From contig JADJHR010000013.1 of the NCBI GenBank assembly GCA_016707445.1, forward strand, positions 1-64,000: a stretch of DNA of 64,000 nt. Reading direction: 5' to 3'. Source of the stretch: Rubrivivax sp. Its GTDB lineage: Bacteria; Pseudomonadota; Gammaproteobacteria; Burkholderiales; Burkholderiaceae_C. The position numbers and the translations under genes are program-made. The notes below the pieces were generated by a model, which had not been told where the DNA came from, did no database searches, and was given only the letters and a program-made list of their open reading frames with translations. This document shows positions 32,915 to 42,774 of this stretch, piece after piece (within the stretch, counting starts at the first letter, position 1; each line of letters opens with the position of its first letter).

Positions 32915-33267
32915 CTCCGGCAGTAACTCTGCCAGCCTAGCTCGCCGAACCTGAGTGTTCTGGCATGCTTCAAGCCATCCTTCGAGTGAGCCCCAGGCCA
33001 CCAATCCGCGATCGACACTCTGCAAGCTTCCTTGCACGGTGTGCCTCACGATGACTGAGCACGTGGTCGTCCGATCCGTCTTCAGCGACCGCACCTTCGC
33101 TGCGCAGGTCTTCATATCGATTGCGGCCACATGCGCTTGCAGCGTCTGCATTAACGAGCAGCTTTCGACGGCGAATCAGGTGCCGGGACCGAATATTCGT
33201 TATGTCAGGGCCAGCGGATTCGCGGCGGACACTGCTGGGTCTGGCCGTGGTGGGCCACTCGCGCACA
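32915..33267. other. Gene-free stretch after the AbiE pair
   Basis: About 350 bp with no convincing gene on either strand. It contains the second 15-bp tRNA-Phe repeat (32990-33004) near its left side. Beyond that I see no integrase remnant, terminator or promoter. Short open frames here overlap each other and resemble nothing known. Confidence 0.5.
32990..33004 (+). repeat. attR-like direct repeat
   Basis: Second copy of GCCCCAGGCCACCAA, identical and in the same orientation as the tRNA-Phe 3' end at 30834-30848. The two copies are 2,156 bp apart and enclose only the AbiE pair. Confidence 0.65.
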
Positions 33268-33759
33268 ATGTCGGTCATGCTGCTCGACCCGCCCACCCTG
33301 CAGATCCGCGGCGCACGGCTGTCTGACGCGGCGCGCATCACGCGGTGTTACCTGGCGTCGCGTCAAACGATGCTGCCGTACGCGCCGCTGCCGCACACCG
33401 ACGACCAGGTTCTGGCCTGGGTCAGCGACCTGCTGCTGCCCGCGGGTGGGCTGACGGTGGCGCTGGAGTCGGGCGCTGTGGTGGGCTTCATCGCCACCGC
33501 GGAGCGCGCGGGCAGCCAGTGGGTCGATCAGCTGTACGTGCATCCGACGCGCCTGCGCCGCGGTGTCGGCTCGACCCTGCTGCACCTGGCGCTGGCCCGT
33601 TGGCAGGGCCCGGTTCGGCTGTATTGCTTCGAGCCCAACAAGGTCGCGCGCCGGTTCTACGAGCATTACGGTTTCGTCGCCATCGGTTTTGGCGACGGCA
33701 GCAACAACGAGAGTCGTTGCCCCGACGTGTTGTACGAGCGTTCGCCCGATCGCGGCTGA
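33268..33759 (+). CDS. GNAT-family N-acetyltransferase
   Basis: Acetyl-CoA-dependent acetyltransferase of about 163 residues. The GNAT core is visible: GAVVGFIATAE, WVDQLYVHPTRLRRGVGSTLLHLAL (acetyl-CoA loop R-x-x-G-x-G) and FYEHYGFVAIGF. The ATG at 33268 or 33277 both fit; the frame is open upstream without homology. The acceptor substrate is unknown. Confidence 0.85.
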   Translation: MSVMLLDPPTLQIRGARLSDAARITRCYLASRQTMLPYAPLPHTDDQVLAWVSDLLLPAGGLTVALESGAVVGFIATAERAGSQWVDQLYVHPTRLRRGVGSTLLHLALARWQGPVRLYCFEPNKVARRFYEHYGFVAIGFGDGSNNESRCPDVLYERSPDRG

Positions 33760-33868
33760 GCGACGGCGCGCAGACTGTGCAACCGGGCCCGATCGTGCTG
33801 ACCCACATCAAGCGCAAGGTTTTTGGCTCGCCTTAAGGTGCGCCTTCAGGTCCGGAGACATCCCCAAC

Positions 33869-36806
33869 ATGCCAGCTTCACACGTTCGCCCCCAGCCCGG
33901 CCATGCCGTGCCGTCCAGCCTTGCGCCCCAGGCCATCAGCGCCGAGGTGTTGCAGGAAAAGTACGCCAAAGGCGACGAAACCACGGCGCTGCAGGTGCAC
34001 CAGCGCGTGGCAGCGGCACTGGCCCAGGCCGAGGCTCCGGCGCGCCGCGCCGACTGGCAGGCGCGCTTCCTGCATGCGCTGGAACAGGGCTTCATTCCGG
34101 CCGGACGCATCCAGTCGGCCGCCGGCACCGACCTGGCCGCCACGCTGATCAACTGCTTCGTGCAGCCGGTGGGCGATTCGATCGCCCAGGTCGATGATGG
34201 CCACCCCGGCATCTACACCGCGCTGACCGAGGCCGCCGAGACCATGCGCCGCGGTGGCGGCGTGGGCTACGACTTCAGCCGCATCCGCCCGCGCGGGGCC
34301 TGGGTGGGCAGCACGCAAAGCAGCGCCTCCGGCCCGGTGAGCTACATGCGCGTGTTCGACCGCTCGTGCGAGACGGTGGAGTCAGCCGGCTCGCGCCGTG
34401 GCGCGCAGATGGGCGTGCTGCGCTGCGACCACCCCGACATCGAAGAATTCATCCACGCCAAGGACAGCGGCGACCTGAAGAACTTCAACATCAGCGTGGG
34501 CGTCACCGACGCCTTCATGCAGGCCGTCAAGGCCGACGCCGAGATCGAGCTCGTGCACCGCGCCGAACCAGGCGCCAAGCTCAGGGCTGCCGGGGCCACC
34601 GCGCGCCCACCACGCCGGGGCAGGACCTGGCGCGGCGGCCTGGGTCTACCGCAAGCTGCCGGCGCGCACCTTGTGGGACCAGATCATGCGGGCGACCTAC
34701 GACCACGCCGAACCCGGCGTGCTCTTCCTGGACACGATCAACCGCGACAACAACCTCGCCTACTGCGAGACGATCGCCAGCACCAACCCCTGCGCCGAGC
34801 AGCCGCTGCCGCCCTATGGTTGCTGCTGCCTGGGCTCGATCGACCTCACGCGCTTCGTGCGCCGGCCGTTCGAGGACGATGCCGGCTTCGATGAAGCCGC
34901 TTTCGTGCAGGTGGTGCAGGTGGCGGTGCGCATGCTCGACAACGTGCTCGACATCAGCGTCTGGCCGCTGGCGCAGCAACACGACGAAGCCCGGCGCAAG
35001 CGCCGCATCGGCCTGGGCTTCACCGGCCTGGGCGACGCGCTGGTGATGCTGGGCCTGCGCTACGACACCGAACCGGCGCGCACCATGGGGCGCCACATCG
35101 CCACCGTGATGCGTGATGCGGCCTACGAGGCGTCGGTCGAGCTGGCGCGCGAGCGCGGTGCCTTCGCGCTCTTCAACGCCGACCTCTATCTCAGCGGCAG
35201 CAGCTTTGCGTCACGCCTGCCGGGGCCGCTGCGCGAGCGCATCCGCCAGCACGGGCTGCGCAACTCGCACCTGTTGTCGATCGCACCCACCGGCACCATC
35301 AGCCTGGCCTTTGCCGACAACGCCAGCAACGGCATCGAGCCGGCGTTCAGCTGGACCTACACGCGCAAGAAGCGCATGCCCGACGGCAACCTGCGCGAAT
35401 ACGCCGTCGAGGACCACGCCTGGCGGCTGTACCGCCACCTGCGCGGCACCGACGCACCGCTGACCGAGGCCTTCGTCACCGCGCTGGAGATGAGCGCACA
35501 GGACCATGCGGCGATGGTGGCCGCGGTGGCACCCTTCATCGACACCGCGATCAGCAAGACCGTCAATGTGCCGGTCGACTACCCGTACGAAGACTTCCAG
35601 GGCCTGTACCTGCAAGCCTGGGAATCGGGCTTGAAGGGCCTGGCCACCTACCGTCCCAACGCGGTGGTGGGCTCGGTGCTCAGCACCACGCCGACCGCCA
35701 CGGCGGCCGCCACCGCGATGCCGCTGTCGTCGGCCAACCGGCGCCTGGCGCTGGACCGTCTGCCGGCGCCGGTGCTGGCCAGCCTGCGCTGGCCCGGCCG
35801 GCCCGAGCTGCCGGGCGGCAACCCGTCGTGGACCTACATGGTGCAGCACCCGTTCGGCGATTTCGGGCTCTTCGTCGGTGAGTTGTCCGACCCTCAGGGC
35901 AGCCGGTCGCGCCCGTTCGAAGTCTGGGTCAACGGCGCCGAGCAGCCGCGCGGCCTGGGGGCGCTGGCCAAGACCTTGTCGATGGACCTGCGCACCAACG
36001 ACGCGGCCTGGCTGCAGCTCAAGCTCGACGCGCTGGCCACCGTGGCCGAAGAGCGCTCGTTCGAGATGCCGTTCCCGCCGCACGGCGAGAAGCGGCTGTT
36101 CCCCGGCGTGGTGGCGGCCACCGCCGCCGTGATCCGCTGGCGCTGCGAGCAGCTGGGCGCGCTGCCGCGTGACGACGACCCGCGGCCCACACCGGTGATG
36201 GACGCGTTGTTCGCACGCCGCGAGCCGTTGACCGGCCCGTCGGGCACGCTGGCCTGGGCGGTGGACATCGAGAACCCGGCCGCCGGCGAGCGTTTCACGC
36301 TCACACTGAAGGAAATCACGCTGCCCGGCCCCGATGGCGCGCCGGTGACGCGGCCCTGCGCGATCGGCTTTTCGGGCAACTACCCGCGTGCGCTGGACGG
36401 CCTGGCGCGTCTGCTGTCGCTGGACATGCGGGTCATCGACCCGGCCTGGATCGGCATGAAGCTGCGCAAGCTGCTCAACTACGCCGAGCCGCTGGGCCAC
36501 TTCATGGCCTTCGTGCCCGGCCTGCCGCATGGCCAGCAGCGGCAGCAGCTGTGGCCGTCCACCGTGGCCTACATGGCGCGGCTGATCATCCACCGCTACG
36601 CGATGCTGGGCGTGCTCGACGAGGAGGGTTTTCCGCTGCGCGAGATGGGCGTGCTCGAGTCGCCGCGCGGCAACGCCGCGGGTGTCGGCCGCGAGCCGGC
36701 ACAGCAACCAGGCAAGCCCTGCCCCGAATGCGGCAACGCCACCGTGATCCACAAGGACGGCTGCGATTTCTGCACCGCCTGCGGGTACGTGGGGACGTGC
36801 GGCTAG
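33869..36806 (+). CDS. nrdJ: Adenosylcobalamin-dependent ribonucleotide reductase, class II (frameshifted)
   Basis: B12-dependent reductase making deoxyribonucleotides, oxygen-independent. The N-terminal frame has RIQSAAGTDLAATLINCFVQP, MRRGGGVGYDFSRIRPRG and GVLRCDHPDIEEFIHAK. At about 34600-34650 one base is off; the second frame resumes at WVYRKLPARTLWDQIMRATYDHAEPG and carries AYCETIASTNPCAEQPLPPYGCCCLG and LSIAPTGTISLAF. It ends in a zinc-ribbon tail (CPECGN, CTACGY). With the indel corrected the protein has about 978 residues. No cobalamin riboswitch was recognised in the 109-bp leader. Confidence 0.92.
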
Positions 36807-36888
36807 GGGTCGCACTTGAAGTGGGTGAGAACCTGGCCCAAGATGTCTGGCACGCCACCGGCGTGCTCATCACCTGCAAAGGCAAGCC

Positions 36889-37293
36889 ATGGACCTCGCC
36901 CGACCGACCCGCCATCCCGGCCTGATCGCTGCCGCCTCGGCCACGCTGCTGCTGGTCGCCTGCGCCAGTGACAACCGCACTGTCGGCCAGAAGATCGACT
37001 CGGCCATCGCGACCTCCGAGCGCACGGCGGACAGTGTGGCCGACAGGGTGAACAAGGCCGTCGGAACGGCCACCGCCAGCGCGGCCGACGCCGCGATCAC
37101 GACCGGCATCAATGCCGAGCTGGCCAAGGACCCGAGACTGAGCCTGTTTCGCATCGACGTCGACACCAGCCGTGGCCGGGTGACCTTGTCCGGCACGGCA
37201 CCCGACGCCGAGTCGCGATTGCGCGCCACCCGGCTCGCCGAAGGCGTGAAAGGCGTGACCCACGTCGAGAATCGGCTGAAGACCGGCGGCTGA
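36889..37293 (+). CDS. BON-domain lipoprotein (paralogue 1)
   Basis: Outer-membrane or periplasmic lipoprotein of 134 residues. The lipobox is LLLVAC. After a short helical stretch (NRTVGQKIDSAIATSERTAD) a single BON domain follows, with AAITTGINAELAKDP, FRIDVDTSRGRVTLSGTAPD and KGVTHVENRLK. BON domains bind phospholipid and occur in osmotic-stress proteins such as OsmY. It closely resembles the product at 43017-43490, including the leader AAAGGCAA just before the ATG. Confidence 0.85.
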   Translation: MDLARPTRHPGLIAAASATLLLVACASDNRTVGQKIDSAIATSERTADSVADRVNKAVGTATASAADAAITTGINAELAKDPRLSLFRIDVDTSRGRVTLSGTAPDAESRLRATRLAEGVKGVTHVENRLKTGG

Positions 37294-37456
37294 TCTGGCC
37301 CGGGGCCGAGGTCGCGACGTTCGCGCGGTGGGTCGTCGTCTGGCGGCCGAAGCCGTCCTGGGTCTGACCCGGTTTGTGTGCGCTGTGGGAAATCGCTGAC
37401 AAGTGCTTCGGCCCTGGGCCGACAGCACGATCAACCCGGGTGGTGAAAAATCCGTC

Positions 37457-39412
37457 ATGGAAAACCTCGACACTCCCGGCCCAACGCGCCGTTCGGTCAC
37501 CGTTCGCCTGCCGGGCGTGGTGTTGGCGGCCGCCAAACTGTTGCTGGCGGCGCTGATCATCGCCGGCCTGTATCTGGGCAAGGACATCCTGGTGCCGCTG
37601 GCCCTGGCCGGGTTGCTCGCCTTCTTGCTCGACCCCTTGGTGATGCGGCTGCGGCGCTGGCAGGTGCCACGCGCGCTGGCGGTGGCGCTGGTGATGCTGG
37701 CCACGCTGGCCACCGTGGCCGGCGCGTCGGTGCTGGTTGCCCTGCAGGCGCAGCAGCTGGGCCAGGACCTGCCGCGCTACCAGAGCACGATCGAGAACAA
37801 GCTGCGCAGCCTGCGCCGCACCATCATGGCCGAGCGCTCGAGCAACTCGGCCACGCGGCTGATCGACGTCGTCGGCCATGAGGTCGAAGCCACGCGCAAG
37901 GCGCTGGAACAGGCGGCCAGCGGCGGCGAGCGCCCTCCGATGCGGGTCAAGGTGGCTGCGGCCGAGACACCGCCGCTGCAGGCGCTGGGCGACTGGCTCA
38001 GTCCGGCGATCCAGCCGCTGCTCACCGGCGGCATCGCGCTGGTGCTGCTGATCTTCATCCTGCTCGATCGCCACGAACTGCGCGACCGCCTGTTGCGCCT
38101 GGCCGGGGTCGACCTGCACCCCATGACCGATGCGCTGGACGAGGCGGCAAATCGTGTCAGCCGTTACTTGGGCATGCAGCTGCTGGTCAACGTGGGCTAT
38201 GGGCTGCCGCTGGCCCTGGGGTTGTGGTTGATCGGGGTGCCCGGTGCGCTGCTGTGGGGCGTGCTGGCCGGCGTGATGCGATTTGTGCCCTACGTCGGGC
38301 CGCTGGTGGCGGCGGTGTTCCCGCTGGCGATGGCGTTTGCGGTCGACCCGGGCTGGCACATGCTGATCTGGACCGTGGTGCTGCTGCTGGCGCTGGAGCT
38401 GATCATCAACAACCTGATCGAGCCCTGGCTGTACGGCGCCAGCACCGGTCTGGCGGCGGTGGCGGTGCTGGTGTCGGCCGCCTTCTGGACCGTGCTGTGG
38501 GGGCCGGTGGGCCTGCTGCTGGCCACGCCCATGACGGTGTGCCTGGTGGTGCTGGGCCGCCACCTGCCGGCGCTGCGCTTCCTGGATCTGCTGCTCGGCA
38601 AGGATCCGGTGTTCGACGCGCCGACCCGCCTGTACCAGCGGCTTCTGGCCGGCCACGTCGAGGCGGCCACCGAACTGGCCGAATGCCAGATCGCCAGCGA
38701 AGGCCTGGCAGCGTTCTACAGCGGCTGCGCCTTGCCGGCGCTGGGCATGTCCGCCGCCGACCGCAACCGCGTGGCCAGCGACGAACACCGCCAACGCATC
38801 AGCAGCGGCATGGCCGCGCTGCTGCACGAACTGCGCAGCGTGCACACGCCCGAGACGCCAGCCGCACCCGACGGGCCGCGCGTGTGCTGTGCCGGGCTGC
38901 GCTGGGAAGCCGATGCACTGGCCGCCGACATGCTGACGCACACGCTGGCCCAGCTGGGGCTGGATGCCCGCAGCCTGCCGGCCACCGCGATCAGCGCCGA
39001 GAACCTGGGCGGCCTGGACCTCGCGGGGGTGAAGATCCTGTGCCTGTCGTCCTTCAACCCTGAGCCCGAGGCCGCGCTGCGGCTGGTGGGCCGGCGTCTG
39101 CAACGGCGCTGGCCAGGGCTGCAGCTGGTACTGGCACTGTGGCATGCACCCAGCCGCCTGCGTGAGCCGGGCGCAGCGCAGGCCCTGGGCGCCCGTGCGC
39201 TGGTCTGTACGCTGGTCGACGCGACCCAAGACATCCAGGCCCTTCTGGCCGAACCGGAGACCGAGATGCGTCAACGTCCTACAACCGGCGCCGACCTTGT
39301 CCGATGGGATGCACCAGCCCCTCTGCCTACAGTGAAGCCATCGGATGAACAAGCACCGCTTGGCACCGAAGATGGATCTTCAACCCAAGGCCTGGCTCGG
39401 CAATCGCCGTGA
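37457..39412 (+). CDS. AI-2E family permease with C-terminal Rossmann-like extension
   Basis: Membrane protein of 651 residues. The first 370 residues are an AI-2E/YdgG-type permease with seven or eight membrane segments, including the signatures LLAFLLDPLV, VMRFVPYVGPLVAAV and NNLIEPWLYG. The remaining 280 residues are soluble. From about 475 (VCCAGLRWEADALAADMLTHTLAQLGLDARSLP) they look like an alpha/beta fold related to B12-binding domains, but without a clear DxHxxG motif. Family members transport small molecules or ions, and the substrate is unknown. It lies between two BON protein genes, suggesting an envelope stress role. Confidence 0.8.
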   Translation: MENLDTPGPTRRSVTVRLPGVVLAAAKLLLAALIIAGLYLGKDILVPLALAGLLAFLLDPLVMRLRRWQVPRALAVALVMLATLATVAGASVLVALQAQQLGQDLPRYQSTIENKLRSLRRTIMAERSSNSATRLIDVVGHEVEATRKALEQAASGGERPPMRVKVAAAETPPLQALGDWLSPAIQPLLTGGIALVLLIFILLDRHELRDRLLRLAGVDLHPMTDALDEAANRVSRYLGMQLLVNVGYGLPLALGLWLIGVPGALLWGVLAGVMRFVPYVGPLVAAVFPLAMAFAVDPGWHMLIWTVVLLLALELIINNLIEPWLYGASTGLAAVAVLVSAAFWTVLWGPVGLLLATPMTVCLVVLGRHLPALRFLDLLLGKDPVFDAPTRLYQRLLAGHVEAATELAECQIASEGLAAFYSGCALPALGMSAADRNRVASDEHRQRISSGMAALLHELRSVHTPETPAAPDGPRVCCAGLRWEADALAADMLTHTLAQLGLDARSLPATAISAENLGGLDLAGVKILCLSSFNPEPEAALRLVGRRLQRRWPGLQLVLALWHAPSRLREPGAAQALGARALVCTLVDATQDIQALLAEPETEMRQRPTTGADLVRWDAPAPLPTVKPSDEQAPLGTEDGSSTQGLARQSP

Positions 39413-39441
39413 CCTCAGCCCGATTTCAAGGAGTTCACACC

Positions 39442-39759
39442 ATGAATGCTCGCACCACCCTGGTTGCCCTGGCCACTGCTGTCGCCGCCCTCACTGTTCT
39501 GCCCGGTTGCGCCGTCACGCGCGGCCAGGAAACGGTCGGCGCCTACGTCGACGACGCCACCATCACGGCTTCGGTCAAGGCCAAGTTTGTCGAGAACCAT
39601 CAGGTCGATGCGACGTCGATCAAGGTCGAAACCCTCAATGGTGAGGTGATGCTGTCGGGCTTCGCGAAGAACATGACCGAGCGTTCATCTGCCGAGACGA
39701 TCGCGCGCAACACCAAGGGCGTGAGGGGCGTGAAGAACCAGATCGTCGTGCGCAGCTGA
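39442..39759 (+). CDS. BON-domain lipoprotein
   Basis: Lipoprotein of 105 residues with lipobox LTVLPGC and one BON domain (ATITASVKAKFVENHQVDA, VETLNGEVMLSGFAKN, TKGVRGVKNQIVV). An AAGGAG site at 39428-39433 supports the ATG at 39442. A strong hairpin about 160 bp downstream probably ends transcription. Confidence 0.87.
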   Translation: MNARTTLVALATAVAALTVLPGCAVTRGQETVGAYVDDATITASVKAKFVENHQVDATSIKVETLNGEVMLSGFAKNMTERSSAETIARNTKGVRGVKNQIVVRS

Positions 39760-39918
39760 GCCAAGCAACACGGGCATCAAACCGACAGCCCATGACCGGA
39801 CCTTGTTGCCAGGGCAGACACGCCCAGCCGGACCGCCCGATGCGTCGCATCGGAGGAAAACGGTGGCAATAAATCCGGCCGGTCGGCGAGCACCTTTCAC
39901 GCCGTACTGACTGAAACA

Positions 39919-39948
39919 GCAAACGCCTGCCTTCGGGTAGGCGTTTGC
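39919..39948 (+). terminator. Intrinsic terminator after the BON lipoprotein gene
   Basis: GCAAACGCCTGCC pairs with GGTAGGCGTTTGC (one G-T wobble) around a TTCG tetraloop, followed by CTTTGT. The stem is long and stable. The T tract is short, so termination may be moderate. Confidence 0.7.
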
Positions 39949-40043
39949 CTTTGTCGGGCAGGCCCCAGGCCTGGGTATGACATTTCCGACATGACAAGCA
40001 GCCCGCCGGCGGCATACGCCTAGCGGCCCAGGTCCGATAATCC

Positions 40044-40535
40044 ATGAAGCATCTCAACATCCTCGCAACTGCAACCCGTCATGCGGCGGGTGCCACCCTT
40101 GTGGGCGCGCTTCAGACCTTGAACTCGGCCATGCCCGCACCTCGGAACACCACTCAAGCGCTTCGTTGCTTCGTGGTCGAAGACAGTGCCGTGATTCGTC
40201 AAAATCTGGTCGCCACGCTCGAAGAGCTGCTCGATGTCGAGGTGGTTGGTTCAGCCGAAGACGAACGCGGGGCCATCGACTGGCTGCAGCGCGGCGGCGA
40301 CTGCAACCTGATGATCATCGACATCTTTCTCAGGTCGGGCACCGGCCTCGAGGTGCTTCGGCGCGCCCGCATCGAGAGACCCGAAGCCCACCTGGTGGTG
40401 CTGACCAACTACGCCACCGCCGACATTCGACGGCGCTGCGCGCAACTGGGGGCCGACCGTGTGTTCGACAAGTCAGCTGAGCTCGACGAGCTGCTGGCCT
40501 ACTGTGCCGAGCTGGCCACCTCGGGGCCGCATTGA
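40044..40535 (+). CDS. Stand-alone receiver-domain protein
   Basis: Protein of 163 residues. After about 40 N-terminal residues, a single CheY-like receiver domain shows FVVEDSAVIRQ, the acceptor Asp in NLMIIDIFLRSG, and the conserved Lys in VFDKSAEL. No output domain is present. It sits beside a NarL-type regulator and a CHASE3 kinase and may be a phosphate sink or a protein-interaction output for that kinase. An internal ATG (near 40131, MPAPRNT) is an alternative start. Confidence 0.8.
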   Translation: MKHLNILATATRHAAGATLVGALQTLNSAMPAPRNTTQALRCFVVEDSAVIRQNLVATLEELLDVEVVGSAEDERGAIDWLQRGGDCNLMIIDIFLRSGTGLEVLRRARIERPEAHLVVLTNYATADIRRRCAQLGADRVFDKSAELDELLAYCAELATSGPH

Positions 40536-40564
40536 TGCCATGCACCGGCCTTGCGGTCGAAGCA

Positions 40565-41197
40565 CTACTGGATCAAGCCGTTCTTCAGCGCGTAGTAGGT
40601 CAGGTCGCTGTTCGACGACAGGTTCATCTTTTCCATCACGCGCGTGCGGTAGGTGCTGACGGTCTTCACGCTCAGCGACATGCTGTCGGCCATGTGGCCG
40701 ATGGTCTCGCCCTTGGCCAATCGCAAAAAGACCTGGAACTCACGCTCCGACAGCAGTTCGTGCGGCAGCTTGTCGACATCGCCGCCCAGCGCATCGGCCA
40801 GCAGCTCAGCCACTGCCGGAGTGATGTACTTGCGGCCGCGAAACACCGTGCGGATCGCGTTGACGATTTCCTCGGGGTCGCATTCCTTGTTCAGGTAGCC
40901 GCTGGCGCCCTGGCGCAGCAAGGTGGTGGCGTAATGGGTTTCGGGGTAGCCGCTCAGGATCAGCACCGGCAGCTCGGGCGCGCGCGCCTTGATGGCGGCC
41001 AGCGCGTCGACACCGCTCTGGTCGGGCATCGAGAGGTCCATCACCAGCACGTCGACCTCGCCGCCACGCACCAGGTTGAGCGCTTCGCGCCCGTTTGCGG
41101 CTTCACCGGTGACGCGCAGGTCGACGTGTTCGGAGAAAAACTGCCTCAGGCCGGTGCGAACGATCGCGTGGTCATCGACGATTCCGATCCTGATCAT
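40565..41197 (-). CDS. NarL/FixJ-family response regulator
   Basis: Response regulator of 210 residues. The receiver domain has IVDDHAIVRTGL, the acceptor Asp in VLVMDLSMPDQSG and a Lys in GYLNKECDPEE. The LuxR-type helix-turn-helix is LSEREFQVFLRLAKGETIGHMAD followed by VKTVSTYRTRVMEKM. The ATG at 41197 gives the usual length. It diverges from the adjacent kinase gene, sharing a 45-bp promoter region, and is its probable partner. Confidence 0.92.
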   Translation of the reverse strand: MIRIGIVDDHAIVRTGLRQFFSEHVDLRVTGEAANGREALNLVRGGEVDVLVMDLSMPDQSGVDALAAIKARAPELPVLILSGYPETHYATTLLRQGASGYLNKECDPEEIVNAIRTVFRGRKYITPAVAELLADALGGDVDKLPHELLSEREFQVFLRLAKGETIGHMADSMSLSVKTVSTYRTRVMEKMNLSSNSDLTYYALKNGLIQ

Positions 41198-41242
41198 GCG
41201 GCGTCCGATTTCCTGCAGCTCGAAGGGCTTGGAGTTTAGGTC

Positions 41243-42622
41243 ATGCGCCGCCGTCTCGTTGCCTTCAGTGATCGCATTCGCAGCAGTGCGCTGGCCATCC
41301 CGGTCGCGGTGGTGGCGGCCGCGATGATGCTGATCATCAGCGAGCTGGCCTTTCACGGCGCCAACTCCCAGTTGCGCCAGTTGGTCGACATGGGCAAGGC
41401 CCGGGTGCAGTTGTTGAACGTGATGCAGCGACTGACCGATGCCGAATCGGGCAGTCGCGGCCATGTGCTGGCCGGTGGCGACGAGTACCTGGTGCCCTAC
41501 CAGAGCGCGCGTCAGGACGCGCAGGACGGGCTGGCCCGGCTCGAGGCCCTGTACCAGGTGATCGGTGACGCGCAGGCCGAGGGCCGCCGCCAGCGTGTTG
41601 CCGAGCTGGTGAACTCCAAGCTCAGCGAGCTCGAAGAGGTGCTGCGACTGCACAAGAGTGGCCGCTACGAGGCCGCGCTGGAGATGATCCGCTCGGGCAT
41701 CGGGCGCGACCTGATGAATCAACTGCGCCAGGAGATCGGCGACTTGCTCGACGAGCAGAACGCGCGCATCGCCACTGGCCTGGACGGCATGTACCACACC
41801 TTGCTGCTCAGCCGACTCGGCGTATCGGCCATGACCGCGATCAGCCTGCTGGTGCTGGTGATGTTTGTCCGCCAGGGCCGACTGCTCGACGCCATTTTGC
41901 TGGAGCGCCAGGCTTCGGTGCAGGCCGAACGCGACCGGCTGGAGCAGGAGGTGCTGCAACGCACCGACGAGCTGACCGAACTGGCGCGCCACCTGCAGAC
42001 CGCGCGCGAGGACGAGCGCGCACGCTTGGCGCGCGACCTGCACGATGAGCTGGGTGCGCTGCTGACGGCGGCCAAGCTTGACGTGGCGCGCATGCGCCCC
42101 AAGTTGCAGCAGTCAGCACCCGAGCTGCTGCCGCGCCTGACGCACCTGACCGAATTCTTGAACAGCGGCATCGCGCTCAAGCGCCGCATCATCGAGGACC
42201 TGCGTCCTTCGACGCTGAGCAGCCTGGGCCTGTGCCCGGCACTCGAGATCCTGTGCACCGAGTTCGCCGAAGGTTCGGGGCTGGTGGTCGAGGTCGATCT
42301 GCAGCCGGTGCGGCTGGAGCCGGGCGCCGAGCTGACCGTGTTCCGCCTGGTGCAGGAGGCGCTGACGAACATCACCAAGTACGCGCAGGCCAGCCGGGTG
42401 CACGTGCGCCTGAAGGTCGACGACGACCAGGCTTGGATCAGCGTCACCGACGATGGCGTCGGTTTCGATCCGCACCAGATCGTGCGCTCCAGCCATGGCC
42501 TGCTGGGCATGCGCTATCGCGTCGAGTCGGTTCTCGGCCAGCTGCGGCTGGACACCGCACCGGGGCGCGGCACGACGATCAGCGCCCACCTGCCGCAGCG
42601 CGGCGCACCAGCGTCAGCGTAG
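41243..42622 (+). CDS. CHASE3-domain NarX/UhpB-type sensor kinase
   Basis: Histidine kinase of 459 residues. Membrane segments at about 15-37 and 190-212 flank a CHASE3 sensor (LLNVMQRLTDAESGSRGHVLAGG). A coiled coil and HisKA_3 dimerisation box (ARLARDLHDELGALLTAAKLD) follow. The HATPase has LVQEALTNITKYAQAS, DDGVGFDP and GLLGMRYRVES. It probably phosphorylates the divergently encoded NarL-type regulator, and possibly the stand-alone receiver. The signal is unknown. Confidence 0.9.
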   Translation: MRRRLVAFSDRIRSSALAIPVAVVAAAMMLIISELAFHGANSQLRQLVDMGKARVQLLNVMQRLTDAESGSRGHVLAGGDEYLVPYQSARQDAQDGLARLEALYQVIGDAQAEGRRQRVAELVNSKLSELEEVLRLHKSGRYEAALEMIRSGIGRDLMNQLRQEIGDLLDEQNARIATGLDGMYHTLLLSRLGVSAMTAISLLVLVMFVRQGRLLDAILLERQASVQAERDRLEQEVLQRTDELTELARHLQTAREDERARLARDLHDELGALLTAAKLDVARMRPKLQQSAPELLPRLTHLTEFLNSGIALKRRIIEDLRPSTLSSLGLCPALEILCTEFAEGSGLVVEVDLQPVRLEPGAELTVFRLVQEALTNITKYAQASRVHVRLKVDDDQAWISVTDDGVGFDPHQIVRSSHGLLGMRYRVESVLGQLRLDTAPGRGTTISAHLPQRGAPASA

Positions 42623-42736
42623 GCCCCGTCCTACGCCAAGGCCCTCGCTGCGCCGACAGTGTCAGGCGGTGTCCGCCGCTCGCAAAGCACTGGCCTGGTT
42701 TCTAAAGTGGACCCATCGCAGCTTCATTGGTTGCGA

Positions 42737-42774
42737 CACACCAGAGTCCCGGGGGCAAGACCCCCGCACACCAG
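42737..42774 (+). repeat. Hairpin flanked by 8-bp direct repeats before the DUF1328 gene
   Basis: CGGGGG at 42750-42755 pairs with CCCCCG at 42761-42766 across a 5-nt loop. CACACCAG occurs directly on each side (42737-42744 and 42767-42774). The hairpin ends about 18 bp before the ATG at 42784, next to the CAGGAG ribosome site. It could affect translation of the small membrane protein. Confidence 0.4.

Noticed and set aside
31967..33151. Minus-strand open frame over the AbiEii gene as a possible integrase remnant
   Set aside because: No recombinase motifs were seen, and most of it is antisense to the toxin gene.
37109..39352. A 747-codon minus-strand open frame opposite the AI-2E permease
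   Set aside because: It is a Gln/His/Arg-rich antisense shadow of a well-supported membrane protein gene.
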